64,000 bases of DNA from NCBI GenBank assembly GCA_023664705.1, contig JAMPFE010000002.1, positions 136,454 to 200,453 on the forward strand, given 5' to 3'. Position numbers and translations under genes: made by a program. The notes under the pieces are model-generated. The model was not told where the DNA came from and made no database searches. It saw nothing but the letters and a program-made list of their open reading frames with translations. Below are positions 28,003-36,473 of this stretch, piece after piece. The stretch is from Lachnospiraceae bacterium. Its GTDB lineage: Bacteria; Bacillota; Clostridia; Oscillospirales; Ruminococcaceae. Position 1 is the first letter of the stretch. Each line of letters starts with the position of its first letter.

Positions 28003-28530
28003 CTAGTTTGCAACGGCAACCATTGCGAAGCGTATGACCTTTTCGCCTATCTTGTAGCCCTTCGCGAACGTCTGTACCACGGTTCCGCTCTCCGCGTCGG
28101 AGCTCTCCACCCGCTGAACAGCCTGATGATAGTTGGGGTCGAACGGCGCTCCGTCGCTCGCTATCTCCTCCACCCCGAGAGCCTTCAGCGTTTCCAAGAA
28201 GCTGTCGTATATCATCTTCACGCCGTTCTTGTAGTTCTCGTCGGAGCATTCCGCCGTAAGCGCGCGCTCGAGATTATCCAGAACGGGCAGGAACTTCGAG
28301 GTCACGTTTGTGATTATCTCGGCTCTCAGCGCGTCCTTTTCGCGCGCCGAGCGCTTGCGGAAGTTGTCGTATTCCGCCATAGTCCTCACCAGCCGGTCCT
28401 TCACCGCCGCGAGCTCCTCGGAGACCTTATCCGCCTCATTTTCGCTCTCGGCAATTTCAAGCTCGACCTCCGCGGGCTCCTCCGCAGTCTCCTCGTTTGT
28501 CTCTTTCTCCAGTTCTTTGTCATTTATCAT
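28003..28530 (-). CDS. grpE: Nucleotide exchange factor GrpE
   Basis: GrpE releases ADP from DnaK. The protein has a long Glu-rich coiled-coil N-terminus, the EYDNFRKRSAREKD family signature, LPVLDNLERAL and the C-terminal beta domain (FDPNYHQAVQ, VVQTFAKGYKIGEKVIRFAMV). I take ATG 28530 (175 residues), overlapping hrcA by 11 bp; a TTG at 28542 is the longer option. Confidence 0.95.
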   Translation of the reverse strand: MINDKELEKETNEETAEEPAEVELEIAESENEADKVSEELAAVKDRLVRTMAEYDNFRKRSAREKDALRAEIITNVTSKFLPVLDNLERALTAECSDENYKNGVKMIYDSFLETLKALGVEEIASDGAPFDPNYHQAVQRVESSDAESGTVVQTFAKGYKIGEKVIRFAMVAVAN

Positions 28531-29590
28531 TATTGCCGTCAACCTCTCTTTCTATCTGCGGCACGCCTTCGCCCTGAGAGCTTCCCGAAAGCATACGCGT
28601 CACCTTCCGGCTCAGATATTCTATATAGGGTATCACCTTTCGGTAGTCCAGTCTCATCGGACCCACAATGCCCAGCGAGCCCGCGGGCTTGCCGTCCTTG
28701 TAGTAGCTCGCGCTCACCATTGCGCCGTTGGATATCGCAAACGTGCCGTTTTCCTCGCCGAACATTATGTTAATGCCCGAAAGCGCGTCGTTCAGCAGGT
28801 TTGAAAGCTCGCTTTTGCGCTCGATAAACCTTATAACGTCCCGCGCCGGGAACTCCGTGCAGGCAAGCAGATTTTCCTCGCCCTTGACCTCCACGCTGTC
28901 CCGCATCATCTCCTCGGAGAGCTCGTAAACCGCGTGCAGCAGCGGCGCCAGCGAAAGCATATATCCGCCGAGCGCCGCCGTAAGACCGCTTATATACTCC
29001 TCGGACATATTCTCCAGATTAACGCCGCTCAGATGCTCGTTGAGAAACCTCGTAAAATCCGCGGTCTGCTCGTCGGTCATATCGAACTCCATTCGGCAGA
29101 CCTTGTTTTTTATCGCCCCGTTCGACGCTATCAGCAGCAGCACGTACATGCGCTTGCCCGTCGGTATCACGTCGACCTTTGTGATAACGGAGAACTTCGA
29201 GGCGTGGTTCGTGGAGATAGCGGCGCATTTGGTTATCTCCGCGAGCGCCGCGGAGGCGTTCTCGATGATAGCCTCGTCGGTGACGGCGCTGTCGCCGAGC
29301 AGCCTGTCTATCTCGCTTATCTTGTCGGGATTTATGGGCTCGGGTGACATAAGGTTCTCGATATAGTAGCGAAAGCCCTTGTAGGTCGGCACTCTCCCCG
29401 CGCTGGTATGCGGGTGGTCGAGGTAGCCCTCCTGCTCGAGAGCCGCCATAATGTTCCGTATGGTCGCGGAGGAGACCCCGAGCTCAAGCCTTTCGGCAAG
29501 CGCCTTTGAGCCTATCGGCTCGCCCGACCTGACGTACTCGTCGACGATCGCGGATAATATTTTCGCAGACCTCTTATCCACGCCCGACAC
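28520..29590 (-). CDS. hrcA: Heat-inducible transcription repressor HrcA
   Basis: HrcA binds CIRCE elements and represses chaperone operons; GroEL helps it fold. The 356-residue protein has an N-terminal winged helix ([36 protein letters not shown] region, the family hallmark) and the GAF-like core with [19 protein letters not shown] near the end. First gene behind a CIRCE-controlled promoter, so autoregulated. Confidence 0.97.
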   Translation of the reverse strand: [356 protein letters not shown]

Positions 29591-29621
29591 ACCGCCTTTT
29601 CTCTCAAGCTTTGATACCCGA

Positions 29622-29681
29622 TTAGCACTCTCACTCCCCGAGTGCTAATTATAATTTATCACATTTGAAATGATTTGTCAA
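29622..29681 (-). promoter_or_regulatory. CIRCE operator and promoter of the hrcA operon
   Basis: TTAGCACTC (29622-29630), nine spacer bases, GAGTGCTAA (29640-29648): perfect CIRCE. Minus strand TTGACA (29676-29681) and TAAATT (29653-29658), 17-bp spacer, put the transcript start at the operator edge. Confidence 0.96.
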
Positions 29682-29795
29682 GGGATTTTGGAAAAAAATA
29701 TAACAAACTCGCCATACCTTTTTAATAATTTATTGTGCAATATTACTACTTTTGCCGAAAAATGTCGCTTTATACGGAGCCGCCCGCCTTTCCCG

Positions 29796-29824
29796 TTGAC
29801 ATTTTCGGAAAAGTATGCTATAAT
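29796..29824 (+). promoter_or_regulatory. Promoter of the SPL-family gene
   Basis: TTGACA (29796-29801), TATAAT (29819-29824), 17-bp spacer. Confidence 0.85.
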
Positions 29825-29859
29825 ATTCACAATCAACGATTTTATGAACGGAGAACACT

Positions 29860-30723
29860 ATGCACAAAGTACAAGCAAAGGCAATTCTGAGCGCCAAAAA
29901 CGGAATGAACGTCTACCGCGGCTGCACTCACGGCTGCATTTACTGCGACTCCCGCAGCGACTGCTACAATTTCACGCACGATTTCGAGGACATCGAGGTC
30001 AAAGAAAACGCTCCCGAGCTGCTCGAAAAGGCTCTGAAAGCCAAGCGGCGGCGCTGCATGATAGGCACGGGCGCGATGTGCGACCCCTATCTCCACGCGG
30101 AGCGGGAGCTCGAAATAACGCGCCGCTGTCTGGAAATTATTTACAAATACGGCTTCGGCGCGGCTGTGCTCACCAAATCCGACCTCATCATGCGCGATAT
30201 CGACCTGCTCGAAAAAATAAACGACAGCGCGAAAGCCGTCGTTCAGATGACGCTCACGACCGCCGACGAGGAGCTCTGCCGCATAGTGGAGCCAAACGTC
30301 TGCACGACCGCGCGGCGGCTCGAGGTGCTGTCGGAAATGAAAAAGCGCGGCATACCGACGGTCGTCTGGTTCACGCCGCAGCTGCCCTACATCAACGATA
30401 CCGCCGAAAACGTCCGCGCCGTCGTCGAGATGAGCGCCCGCGCGGGCGTGCTCGGCATTCTCTCGTTCGGCATGGGAATGACCCTCCGCGGCGGCGACAG
30501 GGAGTATTATTACGCGCAGCTCGACCGACATTTTCCCGATTTAAAGCGCCGCTATATCCGCGAGTTCGGCAACAGCTACGAAATACCCTCCCCGAACGGA
30601 AAAGCGCTCCGGGAGACGTTTGTGAGCGAATGTGAGCGCCATGGGATAATCCGGAAACAAAACGAGATTTTTGAGTACCTCAACGCCTTTCCCGAGCCCG
30701 AGCAGCTCCAACTGGAAATATAA
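29860..30723 (+). CDS. Radical SAM protein, SPL/DNA-repair-photolyase-like family
   Basis: A 287-residue radical SAM protein with the cluster motif CTHGCIYC (Cx3Cx2C) near residues 25-32, the GTGAMCDPYLHAE strand and TTADEELCRIVEP. This pattern is that of the COG1533 family related to spore photoproduct lyase; most members are uncharacterised and lack the full SPL active site. It is monocistronic. A role in DNA repair is only suggested by the family name. Confidence 0.83.
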   Translation: MHKVQAKAILSAKNGMNVYRGCTHGCIYCDSRSDCYNFTHDFEDIEVKENAPELLEKALKAKRRRCMIGTGAMCDPYLHAERELEITRRCLEIIYKYGFGAAVLTKSDLIMRDIDLLEKINDSAKAVVQMTLTTADEELCRIVEPNVCTTARRLEVLSEMKKRGIPTVVWFTPQLPYINDTAENVRAVVEMSARAGVLGILSFGMGMTLRGGDREYYYAQLDRHFPDLKRRYIREFGNSYEIPSPNGKALRETFVSECERHGIIRKQNEIFEYLNAFPEPEQLQLEI

Positions 30724-30774
30724 GGAAAAAAGGTTACAAAAAAATAACAAATGATTACAGTTTCGTAATTTTTA

Positions 30775-30803
30775 TTGACAACCGCAAATCCCCGTACTAT
30801 AAT
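30775..30803 (+). promoter_or_regulatory. Promoter of the lipoprotein gene cluster
   Basis: TTGACA (30775-30780), TATAAT (30798-30803), 17-bp spacer, about 45 bp before the first TTG start. Confidence 0.85.
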
Positions 30804-30849
30804 ATAATTATGCACTACAATTAAATACAAAAGAAAAGAGGCTAACGTC

Positions 30850-31087
30850 TTGAAAAAAAACTCAGCATTATTAACGGCAATCTCCATTGTACTAACGCTT
30901 GCGGGCTGCGAAAGCACGTCTCTTCCGCCCATGCCCCCGAGCTCCAACCTCTCAAAGGAGACCTCCCTCCCCGACAACACGGTGACAGCCCCTACCGAGG
31001 ACTCCGATTTCCCGCCGCCCGTATCGTCGAGCGAGCCCCCAAGCTCCTCCCCTAGGACAATTACTAAAAAGAAAAGAGGCAAACGTC
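30850..31087 (+). pseudogene. First partial copy of the lipoprotein gene 5' end
   Basis: TTG 30850 behind AAAGAGG encodes a lipoprotein signal (LTLAGC lipobox) and a Pro/Ser-rich linker, like the intact gene at 31339. A five-C run where the second copy has six shifts the frame after SSSEPP, so a TAG seen in copy two is bypassed and the frame stays open through copy two (out of phase) into the intact gene, forming a 605-codon open frame. I regard it as a duplication relic, not a real 605-residue protein, but the fused product is possible. Confidence 0.65.
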
Positions 31088-31306
31088 TTGAAAAAAATCT
31101 CGGCATTACTCATTGCAATTTCCCTCGTTTCGGCAATTTCGGGCTGCGAAAGCACGTCTCTTCCGCCCATGCCCCCAAACTCCAACCCCTCAAAGGAAAC
31201 CTCCGCCGAGCCCTCTCTCCCCGACAACACGGGGACAGCCCCTCCCGAGGACTCCGATTTCCCGACGCCCGTATCGGCGGGCGAGCCCCCCAAGCTCCTC
31301 CCCTAG
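31088..31306 (+). pseudogene. Second partial copy of the lipoprotein gene 5' end
   Basis: TTG 31088 behind AAAGAGG encodes 72 residues: signal peptide with SAISGC lipobox and the Pro-rich linker, ending at TAG where the intact gene has GAG (PEDNY). If translated it would give a small lipid-anchored peptide. It is 251 bp ahead of the intact copy and almost identical to its first 220 bp. Confidence 0.65.
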
Positions 31307-31338
31307 GACAATTACTAAAAAGAAAAGAGGCAAACGTC

Positions 31339-32667
31339 TTGAAAAAAATCTCGGCATTACTCATTGCAATTTCCCTCGTTTCGGCAATTTCGGGCTGCGA
31401 AAGCACGTCTCTCCCGCCCGTGCCGACGAGCTCCAACCCCTCAAAGGAGCCCGTCGAGACCTCCGACGAGCTGTCTCTCCCCGACAATACGGGAATTGCG
31501 CCGCCCGAGGACTCCGATTTCCTGCCGCCCGTATCGTCGAGCGCTCCCCCCAAGCTCCTCCCCGAGGACAATTACGAATACGTCGCCGACATTCACGAAT
31601 GGGCAGACGGGAATCGCCTGTACAACGGCGACGGTACATACGATTTCGACGAGCGCTACTTCTCCGAGTTCGTCCCCGTCGACGAGCCCGCCGTCCTCTG
31701 GTACAACAAAAACGGCGACAAAACGCCTCTCGACGAAAAATACGACCCCGCAGCCGCCGTCGCGTTCGCGAAGGCACACTGGGACGACGACCTCGACCTC
31801 TGCGCCCCGTTCATCTCGCGCTGCCTGCGCGCGGGCGGGCTCTCGATAAGCTCCGAAAGCTCCACGTCGCTCTGCCTCAAGCTGATAAATTCGGGGCTCG
31901 GCTTCGGGCAGTACATACCCATAAACCCCGACAAAACCGTCACGCTTCCCGATTACGCAAGCGAGGGCGACGTCATACAGACCTACTGCCCCTACGAAGG
32001 TCTCATGCTCCATTCGCTGATATTCGTCGGCAACGACGAAAACGGCAATATGCGCGTCTGCTGCCACAACTACAAAAACAGCGGCACCTACGCGTTCCAC
32101 ACCGACAGGCTCTGCTACGACTGCTCCACGCCGCTCAGGGACGTGTTTTATTTCCACTTCTACGGCGAAAATGAACGCCCCGCGGATAACCAAAACGCGC
32201 TGCTGTCCGAGGAAAGCGGCTACACGTTCGACGAGAGCTACGACCGCCGCGCCGCCGCCGACTACGCGAAATACTATCCCGAGGACGGTCTCGGCGAATA
32301 CGGCGCGCGGCACCTCACGGAATGTTTTCTGCAGGGCGGCGTCTCGGTCGGGTATCCGTTCCAGTCGGCAATGTTCATGCAGCTGCTGAAATCGCGCCTC
32401 GGCACCGCCTACACCCTCCCCGTAAACCAAAACAGGACGGTCTACCTGCCCGAGTTCGCCGAGGAGGGCGACGCGTGCTTTATCTACTGCCCCGAGGACG
32501 CGATAATGTTCAGCTCGTTCATTATTTCGGGCGTCGATGAATACGGCAGAATGACCGCCTACTCCTACGACCTGATGAACAACGGACAAAGGGCGTTCAG
32601 GGTCGACAGCGTCTGCCCCGGCTGCGAAAGCGAAGTGAAAGAGGTAGTGCTTTACCACTTTAACTAA
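31339..32667 (+). CDS. Lipoprotein with two Amidase_6-like (CHAP/NlpC-type) repeats
   Basis: The 442-residue product starts at TTG 31339 behind AAAGAGG. Signal peptide with SAISGC lipobox, Pro/Ser/Glu-rich spacer to about residue 75, then two similar units. Unit 1 (YDPAAAVAFAKAHW, LCAPFISRCLRAGG, EGDVIQTYCPYEG, MLHSLIFVG) matches the putative amidase domain family and keeps the Cys and His expected for catalysis. Unit 2 (YDRRAAADYAKYY, GARHLTECFLQGG, EGDACFIYC, MFSSFIISG) has lost both. It sits on the outer face of the membrane and may act on peptidoglycan or peptides. Symbol and substrate unknown. Confidence 0.75.
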   Translation: MKKISALLIAISLVSAISGCESTSLPPVPTSSNPSKEPVETSDELSLPDNTGIAPPEDSDFLPPVSSSAPPKLLPEDNYEYVADIHEWADGNRLYNGDGTYDFDERYFSEFVPVDEPAVLWYNKNGDKTPLDEKYDPAAAVAFAKAHWDDDLDLCAPFISRCLRAGGLSISSESSTSLCLKLINSGLGFGQYIPINPDKTVTLPDYASEGDVIQTYCPYEGLMLHSLIFVGNDENGNMRVCCHNYKNSGTYAFHTDRLCYDCSTPLRDVFYFHFYGENERPADNQNALLSEESGYTFDESYDRRAAADYAKYYPEDGLGEYGARHLTECFLQGGVSVGYPFQSAMFMQLLKSRLGTAYTLPVNQNRTVYLPEFAEEGDACFIYCPEDAIMFSSFIISGVDEYGRMTAYSYDLMNNGQRAFRVDSVCPGCESEVKEVVLYHFN

Positions 32668-32675
32668 AACAAGCA

Positions 32676-32699
32676 CCGTCAAGTAAAAAAGCTTGACGG
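32676..32699 (+). terminator. Hairpin after the lipoprotein gene
   Basis: CCGTCAAG (32676-32683) pairs with CTTGACGG (32692-32699), loop TAAAAAAG. No U run follows directly. Confidence 0.5.
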
Positions 32700-32704
32700 C
32701 GATC

Positions 32705-32860
32705 GAATTTCCAAATTTTTACTTTATATTACAATTTTTCCATATTTTTACAGCGCAAAACTGCAAATAAATGAAAAAAACTGCAAATCGACTGCAAATC
32801 GCTGCAAGCCAACTGCAAATAACTGCACAAAAAGGGACAAATTCGCGGAATTTGTCCCTT
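32705..32860 (-). repeat. Inverted copy of the phased-GCAG repeat
   Basis: Read on the minus strand: a GGGACAAATT hairpin, T-rich block, CTGC (GCAG on minus) at 32823, 32813, 32802, 32792, 32781, a degenerate site near 32771, and 32761, i.e. 10-11-10-11-10-10 bp spacing, then the TGTAAAAATATGGAAA and TAAAAATTTGG tail. Same order and spacing as the copies at 6.9 and 61.8 kb. Confidence 0.85.
32834..32858 (-). terminator. Two-sided hairpin terminator after gpmI
   Basis: GGGACAAATTC (32834-32844) and GAATTTGTCCC (32848-32858), GCG loop, 11 perfect pairs; T4 follows on plus and T5 on minus. It is also the head of the phased-GCAG element. Confidence 0.82.
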
Positions 32861-32930
32861 TTCGTGTAACATTTTGCAAGTTTCCAGTTAAAATCCTGCA
32901 AATTTGCGGCGTTTCACCCCGACCGCGCCG

Positions 32931-34502
32931 TCATATCATCGACGGCTGCCAGCTCTCGGGAGCGGTCAGACCGAACATCTTCACGACCGTAGGCGCGACG
33001 TTTGACAAGCCGTACTCGCCGTCCTTGATGTCGTATTTCACGTCCTTGTCGTAAATAATGAACGGAACGGGGTTGAGCGAGTGTGCCGTGCGCACCTGAA
33101 TCTCGCCCTTCTTGTTCTTCTCAAGCATCTCATCGGCATTGCCGTGGTCGGCGGTAACAAGCATCGTAACGCCCTCCTCGTCGCAGACCTTCTTCAGTCT
33201 CGCAAGCCCGATGTCGACGCTCTCCACGCCGATTATCGTCGCCGCCATTGAGCCCGTGTGCCCGACCATATCGCCGTTCGGGAAGTTGCAGCGCAAAAAG
33301 TCGTACTTCTTGGACTTTATCGCTTCTATCAGGTCGTCAACGATGTCCGCGGACTTCATCCACGGGCGCTCGTCAAAGCTCACCTTGTCGGAGGGTATCT
33401 CCTTAAACGTCTCCAGCTCCTCGGAGAACTTTCCCGAACGGTTGCCGTTCCAGAAGTAGGTAACGTGACCGTACTTCTGCGTCTCGGAGACCGCGTATTG
33501 CCGCAGACCCGCCTTTACCAGCACCTCGGAAAGCGTGTCGTGTATCTCGGGCGGATTTACAAGAAATCTCGCCGGAAGTTGCAAATCCCCATCATACTGC
33601 AGCATACCGGCATAACAAACGTCGGGCTTCTTGCCTCTGTTAAAGTGCGTGAAATCGTCCATATCGAACGCCATGGAGAGCTCGATAGCGCGGTCGCCGC
33701 GGAAGTTGTACAGTACAACGCTGTCGCCGTCGGCTATCTTGCCCACGGGAACGCCGTTCTCGGCGATAACAAAGCCCGGGAGGTTCTGGTCGTCCGCCTT
33801 GCCGAGCTCGGTGCGGTAGGTCTGCACTGCCTCCGTCGCGGAGGAGAACTGCCTGCCCTCGCCCTTGACGTGGATATTCCAGCCGCGCTCCACCATAGCC
33901 CAATCGGCTTGGTAGCGGTCCATTGTTATCGTCATACGGCCGCCGCCGCTCGCTATTCTGCCGTCGAACGAGCCGTCGTTCAGCTCCTTGAGAACGTCCT
34001 CGAGCTGCCCGATATAGGTCAGCGCGGAATCCGACGGAACGTCGCGCCCGTCCAGCAGCGCATGAACGCGTGCCTTCTTAACGCCCTCCGCCTTAGCCAT
34101 TTTCAGCATATTGAACAGGTGTGAAATATTCGAGTGAACGTTGCCGTCGGAAAGCAAGCCGATAAAGTGCAGCGTGCTGTCCTTAGCCTTGACGTTGGCA
34201 ACTATCTCCTTCCAAGCGGAGGATTCGTACATCTTGCCGCTCTCGATGTTCTCGTTGACGAGCTTCGCGCCCTGCGAGTATATCTGCCCGCAGCCGAGCG
34301 CATTATGCCCGACCTCGGAGTTGCCCATGTCGTCGTCGCTCGGCAGTCCCACAGCGCCGCCGTGCGCCTTAAGGCGCGTGTTCGGGCAGTTGGCGAGCAG
34401 CCAGTCCAGAGTGGGGGTGTTCGCCTCGGTAACAGCGTCGCCGAGCCCCGTCTTGGAGTAGCCCACGCCGTCCATTACAACCAATAAAACAGGTTTAACC
34501 AT
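32931..34502 (-). CDS. gpmI: 2,3-bisphosphoglycerate-independent phosphoglycerate mutase
   Basis: The manganese enzyme that interconverts 3- and 2-phosphoglycerate. 523 residues; metal and nucleophile site VVMDGVGY and DMGNSEVGHNALG (Ser), HFIGLLSDGNVHS, DGRDVPSDSA, FPNGDMVGHTG and VTADHGNADEM. Last gene of the glycolytic operon; enolase is not adjacent. Confidence 0.97.
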   Translation of the reverse strand: MVKPVLLVVMDGVGYSKTGLGDAVTEANTPTLDWLLANCPNTRLKAHGGAVGLPSDDDMGNSEVGHNALGCGQIYSQGAKLVNENIESGKMYESSAWKEIVANVKAKDSTLHFIGLLSDGNVHSNISHLFNMLKMAKAEGVKKARVHALLDGRDVPSDSALTYIGQLEDVLKELNDGSFDGRIASGGGRMTITMDRYQADWAMVERGWNIHVKGEGRQFSSATEAVQTYRTELGKADDQNLPGFVIAENGVPVGKIADGDSVVLYNFRGDRAIELSMAFDMDDFTHFNRGKKPDVCYAGMLQYDGDLQLPARFLVNPPEIHDTLSEVLVKAGLRQYAVSETQKYGHVTYFWNGNRSGKFSEELETFKEIPSDKVSFDERPWMKSADIVDDLIEAIKSKKYDFLRCNFPNGDMVGHTGSMAATIIGVESVDIGLARLKKVCDEEGVTMLVTADHGNADEMLEKNKKGEIQVRTAHSLNPVPFIIYDKDVKYDIKDGEYGLSNVAPTVVKMFGLTAPESWQPSMI

Positions 34503-34515
34503 TATAATTTTCCTT

Positions 34516-35016
34516 TCAAATTGATATTACGCGCTTATTATAGCAAACGCACGCCATAAGCGCAAGAGAGACCGCGAACAACGGGAGCAGCAGCATATCA
34601 AGAAAATGTACCGCGTTAGCGTGATAGCCCGCCAGAGCAACGCCGTGTATACCCTCGGCTATCATCATCCGCGTATAGAGCGTCGGCACAAGACCCTTGA
34701 CGAGCCTGTCGGCTACGAACGCGCACACCGCGAAAGCCGCCGCACCTATGCATATCCCGCTCCCCGAACGCTTTTTCAGCAGATAATCCAATACCGCTGT
34801 CGCTGCCGAAAAAACAAGCGTTGACAGTATAATAGCGGGCGAATATACGGGTGACACCTCGGTCGGGAAACTTATACCCATAACGCCGTCAAGCCAGCCC
34901 ATTTTCCACGGCACATACTGCAGGTCATAGCAGCCGAGGAACAACACGCAGTATGCCGTCATAAGCCACGACGATATATCAAGCATTATCCGCGAGCGCT
35001 TGTCCTCCGTACTCAT
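34516..35016 (-). CDS. Hypothetical membrane protein, 166 residues
   Basis: About four hydrophobic segments (near residues 14-30, 58-78, 88-106 and 140-160) with short loops; no motif recognised. Its start overlaps the tpiA stop by four bases and it ends 14 bp before gpmI, so it is a true operon member inside the glycolytic block. Confidence 0.65.
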   Translation of the reverse strand: MSTEDKRSRIMLDISSWLMTAYCVLFLGCYDLQYVPWKMGWLDGVMGISFPTEVSPVYSPAIILSTLVFSAATAVLDYLLKKRSGSGICIGAAAFAVCAFVADRLVKGLVPTLYTRMMIAEGIHGVALAGYHANAVHFLDMLLLPLFAVSLALMACVCYNKRVISI

Positions 35017-35786
35017 CCGTTCTCCGCCGCCTTGATGATAACGGTGAAGTCCTGCGCCTTGAGGGACGCGCCGCCGATAAGACCGCCGTCCACGTTGGTC
35101 TTGGAGACGAGCTCCTCGGCGTTCTTTGCGTTCATGGAGCCGCCGTACTGTATCGTTACAGCCTCGGCAACGTCGGCGCTGTACAGCTTGGCGAGCTGCG
35201 CGCGGATAAACGCGCAGACCTCCTCCGCCTGCTCGGCGGTAGCGGTCTTGCCCGTGCCGATAGCCCAGACGGGCTCATACGCGATAACGCACTTCTTTAC
35301 GTCCTCCGCGGATATCGCGAAGAAATCCAGCTTTATCTGGCGCGCGATGACCTCCTCCGTGATATTGCACTCGCGCTCCCAGAGGAGCTCGCCGACGCAT
35401 ACTATGGGCTTCAGACCCGCCGCGAGCGCCGCCTTGGTGCGCTTGTTGACGGTCTCGTCGGTCTCGGCGAAGTACTGACGGCGCTCGGAGTGCCCGAGAA
35501 CGACGTACTCAACGCCCATTTCCGCGAGCATATCCGCGGATATCTCGCCCGTGAACGCGCCGCTCTTCTCGAAATGGCAGTTCTCCGCGCCTATCTTGAT
35601 GTTGGTGCCCGCGGTCGCCGCGAGAGCCGTCTCGAGATTCGTGAACGGCACGCACGCCACTATCTCCACGCTCTTGACGTCCGCTACGAGGGGCTTGAGC
35701 TCCTCGAGCAGCGCCTTAGCCTCCGGGCGGGTCTTGTTCATCTTCCAGTTGCCCGCGATTATTGCTTTTCTTGACTGTTTCTTCAT
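35013..35786 (-). CDS. tpiA: Triosephosphate isomerase
   Basis: Interconverts dihydroxyacetone phosphate and glyceraldehyde 3-phosphate. 257 residues: AGNWKMNKT (Asn/Lys), VVLGHSERR (catalytic His), AYEPVWAIGTG (catalytic Glu and loop 6), IQYGGSM and GGLIGGASL. Separated from pgk by three accessory genes. Confidence 0.97.
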   Translation of the reverse strand: MKKQSRKAIIAGNWKMNKTRPEAKALLEELKPLVADVKSVEIVACVPFTNLETALAATAGTNIKIGAENCHFEKSGAFTGEISADMLAEMGVEYVVLGHSERRQYFAETDETVNKRTKAALAAGLKPIVCVGELLWERECNITEEVIARQIKLDFFAISAEDVKKCVIAYEPVWAIGTGKTATAEQAEEVCAFIRAQLAKLYSADVAEAVTIQYGGSMNAKNAEELVSKTNVDGGLIGGASLKAQDFTVIIKAAENG

Positions 35787-35800
35787 AACAATTTCCTTTC

Positions 35801-36472
35801 TCAGATAGATTCCGCCGCCAGCTCTCCGTAACTGAAGTAATCCTCGTCGTCCAGCGCGAGAGAGCGGTCAACGTAGTATTCCAGCCAGTCCAAAAAGCGC
35901 ATAGCCTTGCCTGTTTCGGGAGCGGCGAGCGGAAAGATGCCCGCGTCGTCCGCGAGGTCGTAGAACCACACCGTGCCGCAGGTCTCCTCGTCGAGCGCGT
36001 TCACGATGAGAATATTGAACATCCCGCAGCCCTCTTCGCAAAGCTCGATAAAGCCGAAATCGGGATAACCGTCAAGCGGCTCCACGTATTCCTCGTCGGA
36101 TTCGGCATCGCTGCGGACTTTAAAACCGCCGAACAGTTTTTGGTACTCCTCGTCGGAAATATTCCCGATATTCAGCGGATTTTTAAGCGTGAACGGGAAT
36201 TTTTTCGACAGATCGGCTTTGAGGTCGCCGCTCCGCCGCTCGGCAATGCTCACCAGCCCGTAAAACGGCTGTGTGCCGCTCCCCACAACGGTGGTGATGA
36301 AGCGCCGATAGTCCTCGGGGAGCTTTATCCCGTTTTGCTTCTCGAAAGCCGCCACCCGCTCCTCGGAAAGCGGCTCGTCCCACCTCGGCGGAAACTCCCC
36401 GCAGGTATCCAACGGGTGCTTAGCCGAAAGCCCTTTCATTTTGAGCATTATATCGGCAATGCGCTTATCCAT
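35801..36472 (-). CDS. SMI1/KNR4 family protein
   Basis: 223 residues from ATG 36472 (AGAGGA site six bases away). The SMI1/KNR4 fold is shown by EPLSEERVAAFEKQNGIKLPEDYRRFI and the Gly-rich GYPDFGFIELCEEGCGMFN. Many members are immunity proteins against polymorphic toxins; others are housekeeping. No toxin gene is adjacent; the neighbours are glycolytic genes and a pentapeptide protein. Confidence 0.8.
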   Translation of the reverse strand: MDKRIADIMLKMKGLSAKHPLDTCGEFPPRWDEPLSEERVAAFEKQNGIKLPEDYRRFITTVVGSGTQPFYGLVSIAERRSGDLKADLSKKFPFTLKNPLNIGNISDEEYQKLFGGFKVRSDAESDEEYVEPLDGYPDFGFIELCEEGCGMFNILIVNALDEETCGTVWFYDLADDAGIFPLAAPETGKAMRFLDWLEYYVDRSLALDDEDYFSYGELAAESI

Positions 36473-36473
36473 A

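Noticed and set aside
30850..32667. A single 605-residue protein
   Set aside because: The middle third is an out-of-phase reading of a duplicated signal-peptide region; the intact gene starts at 31339.
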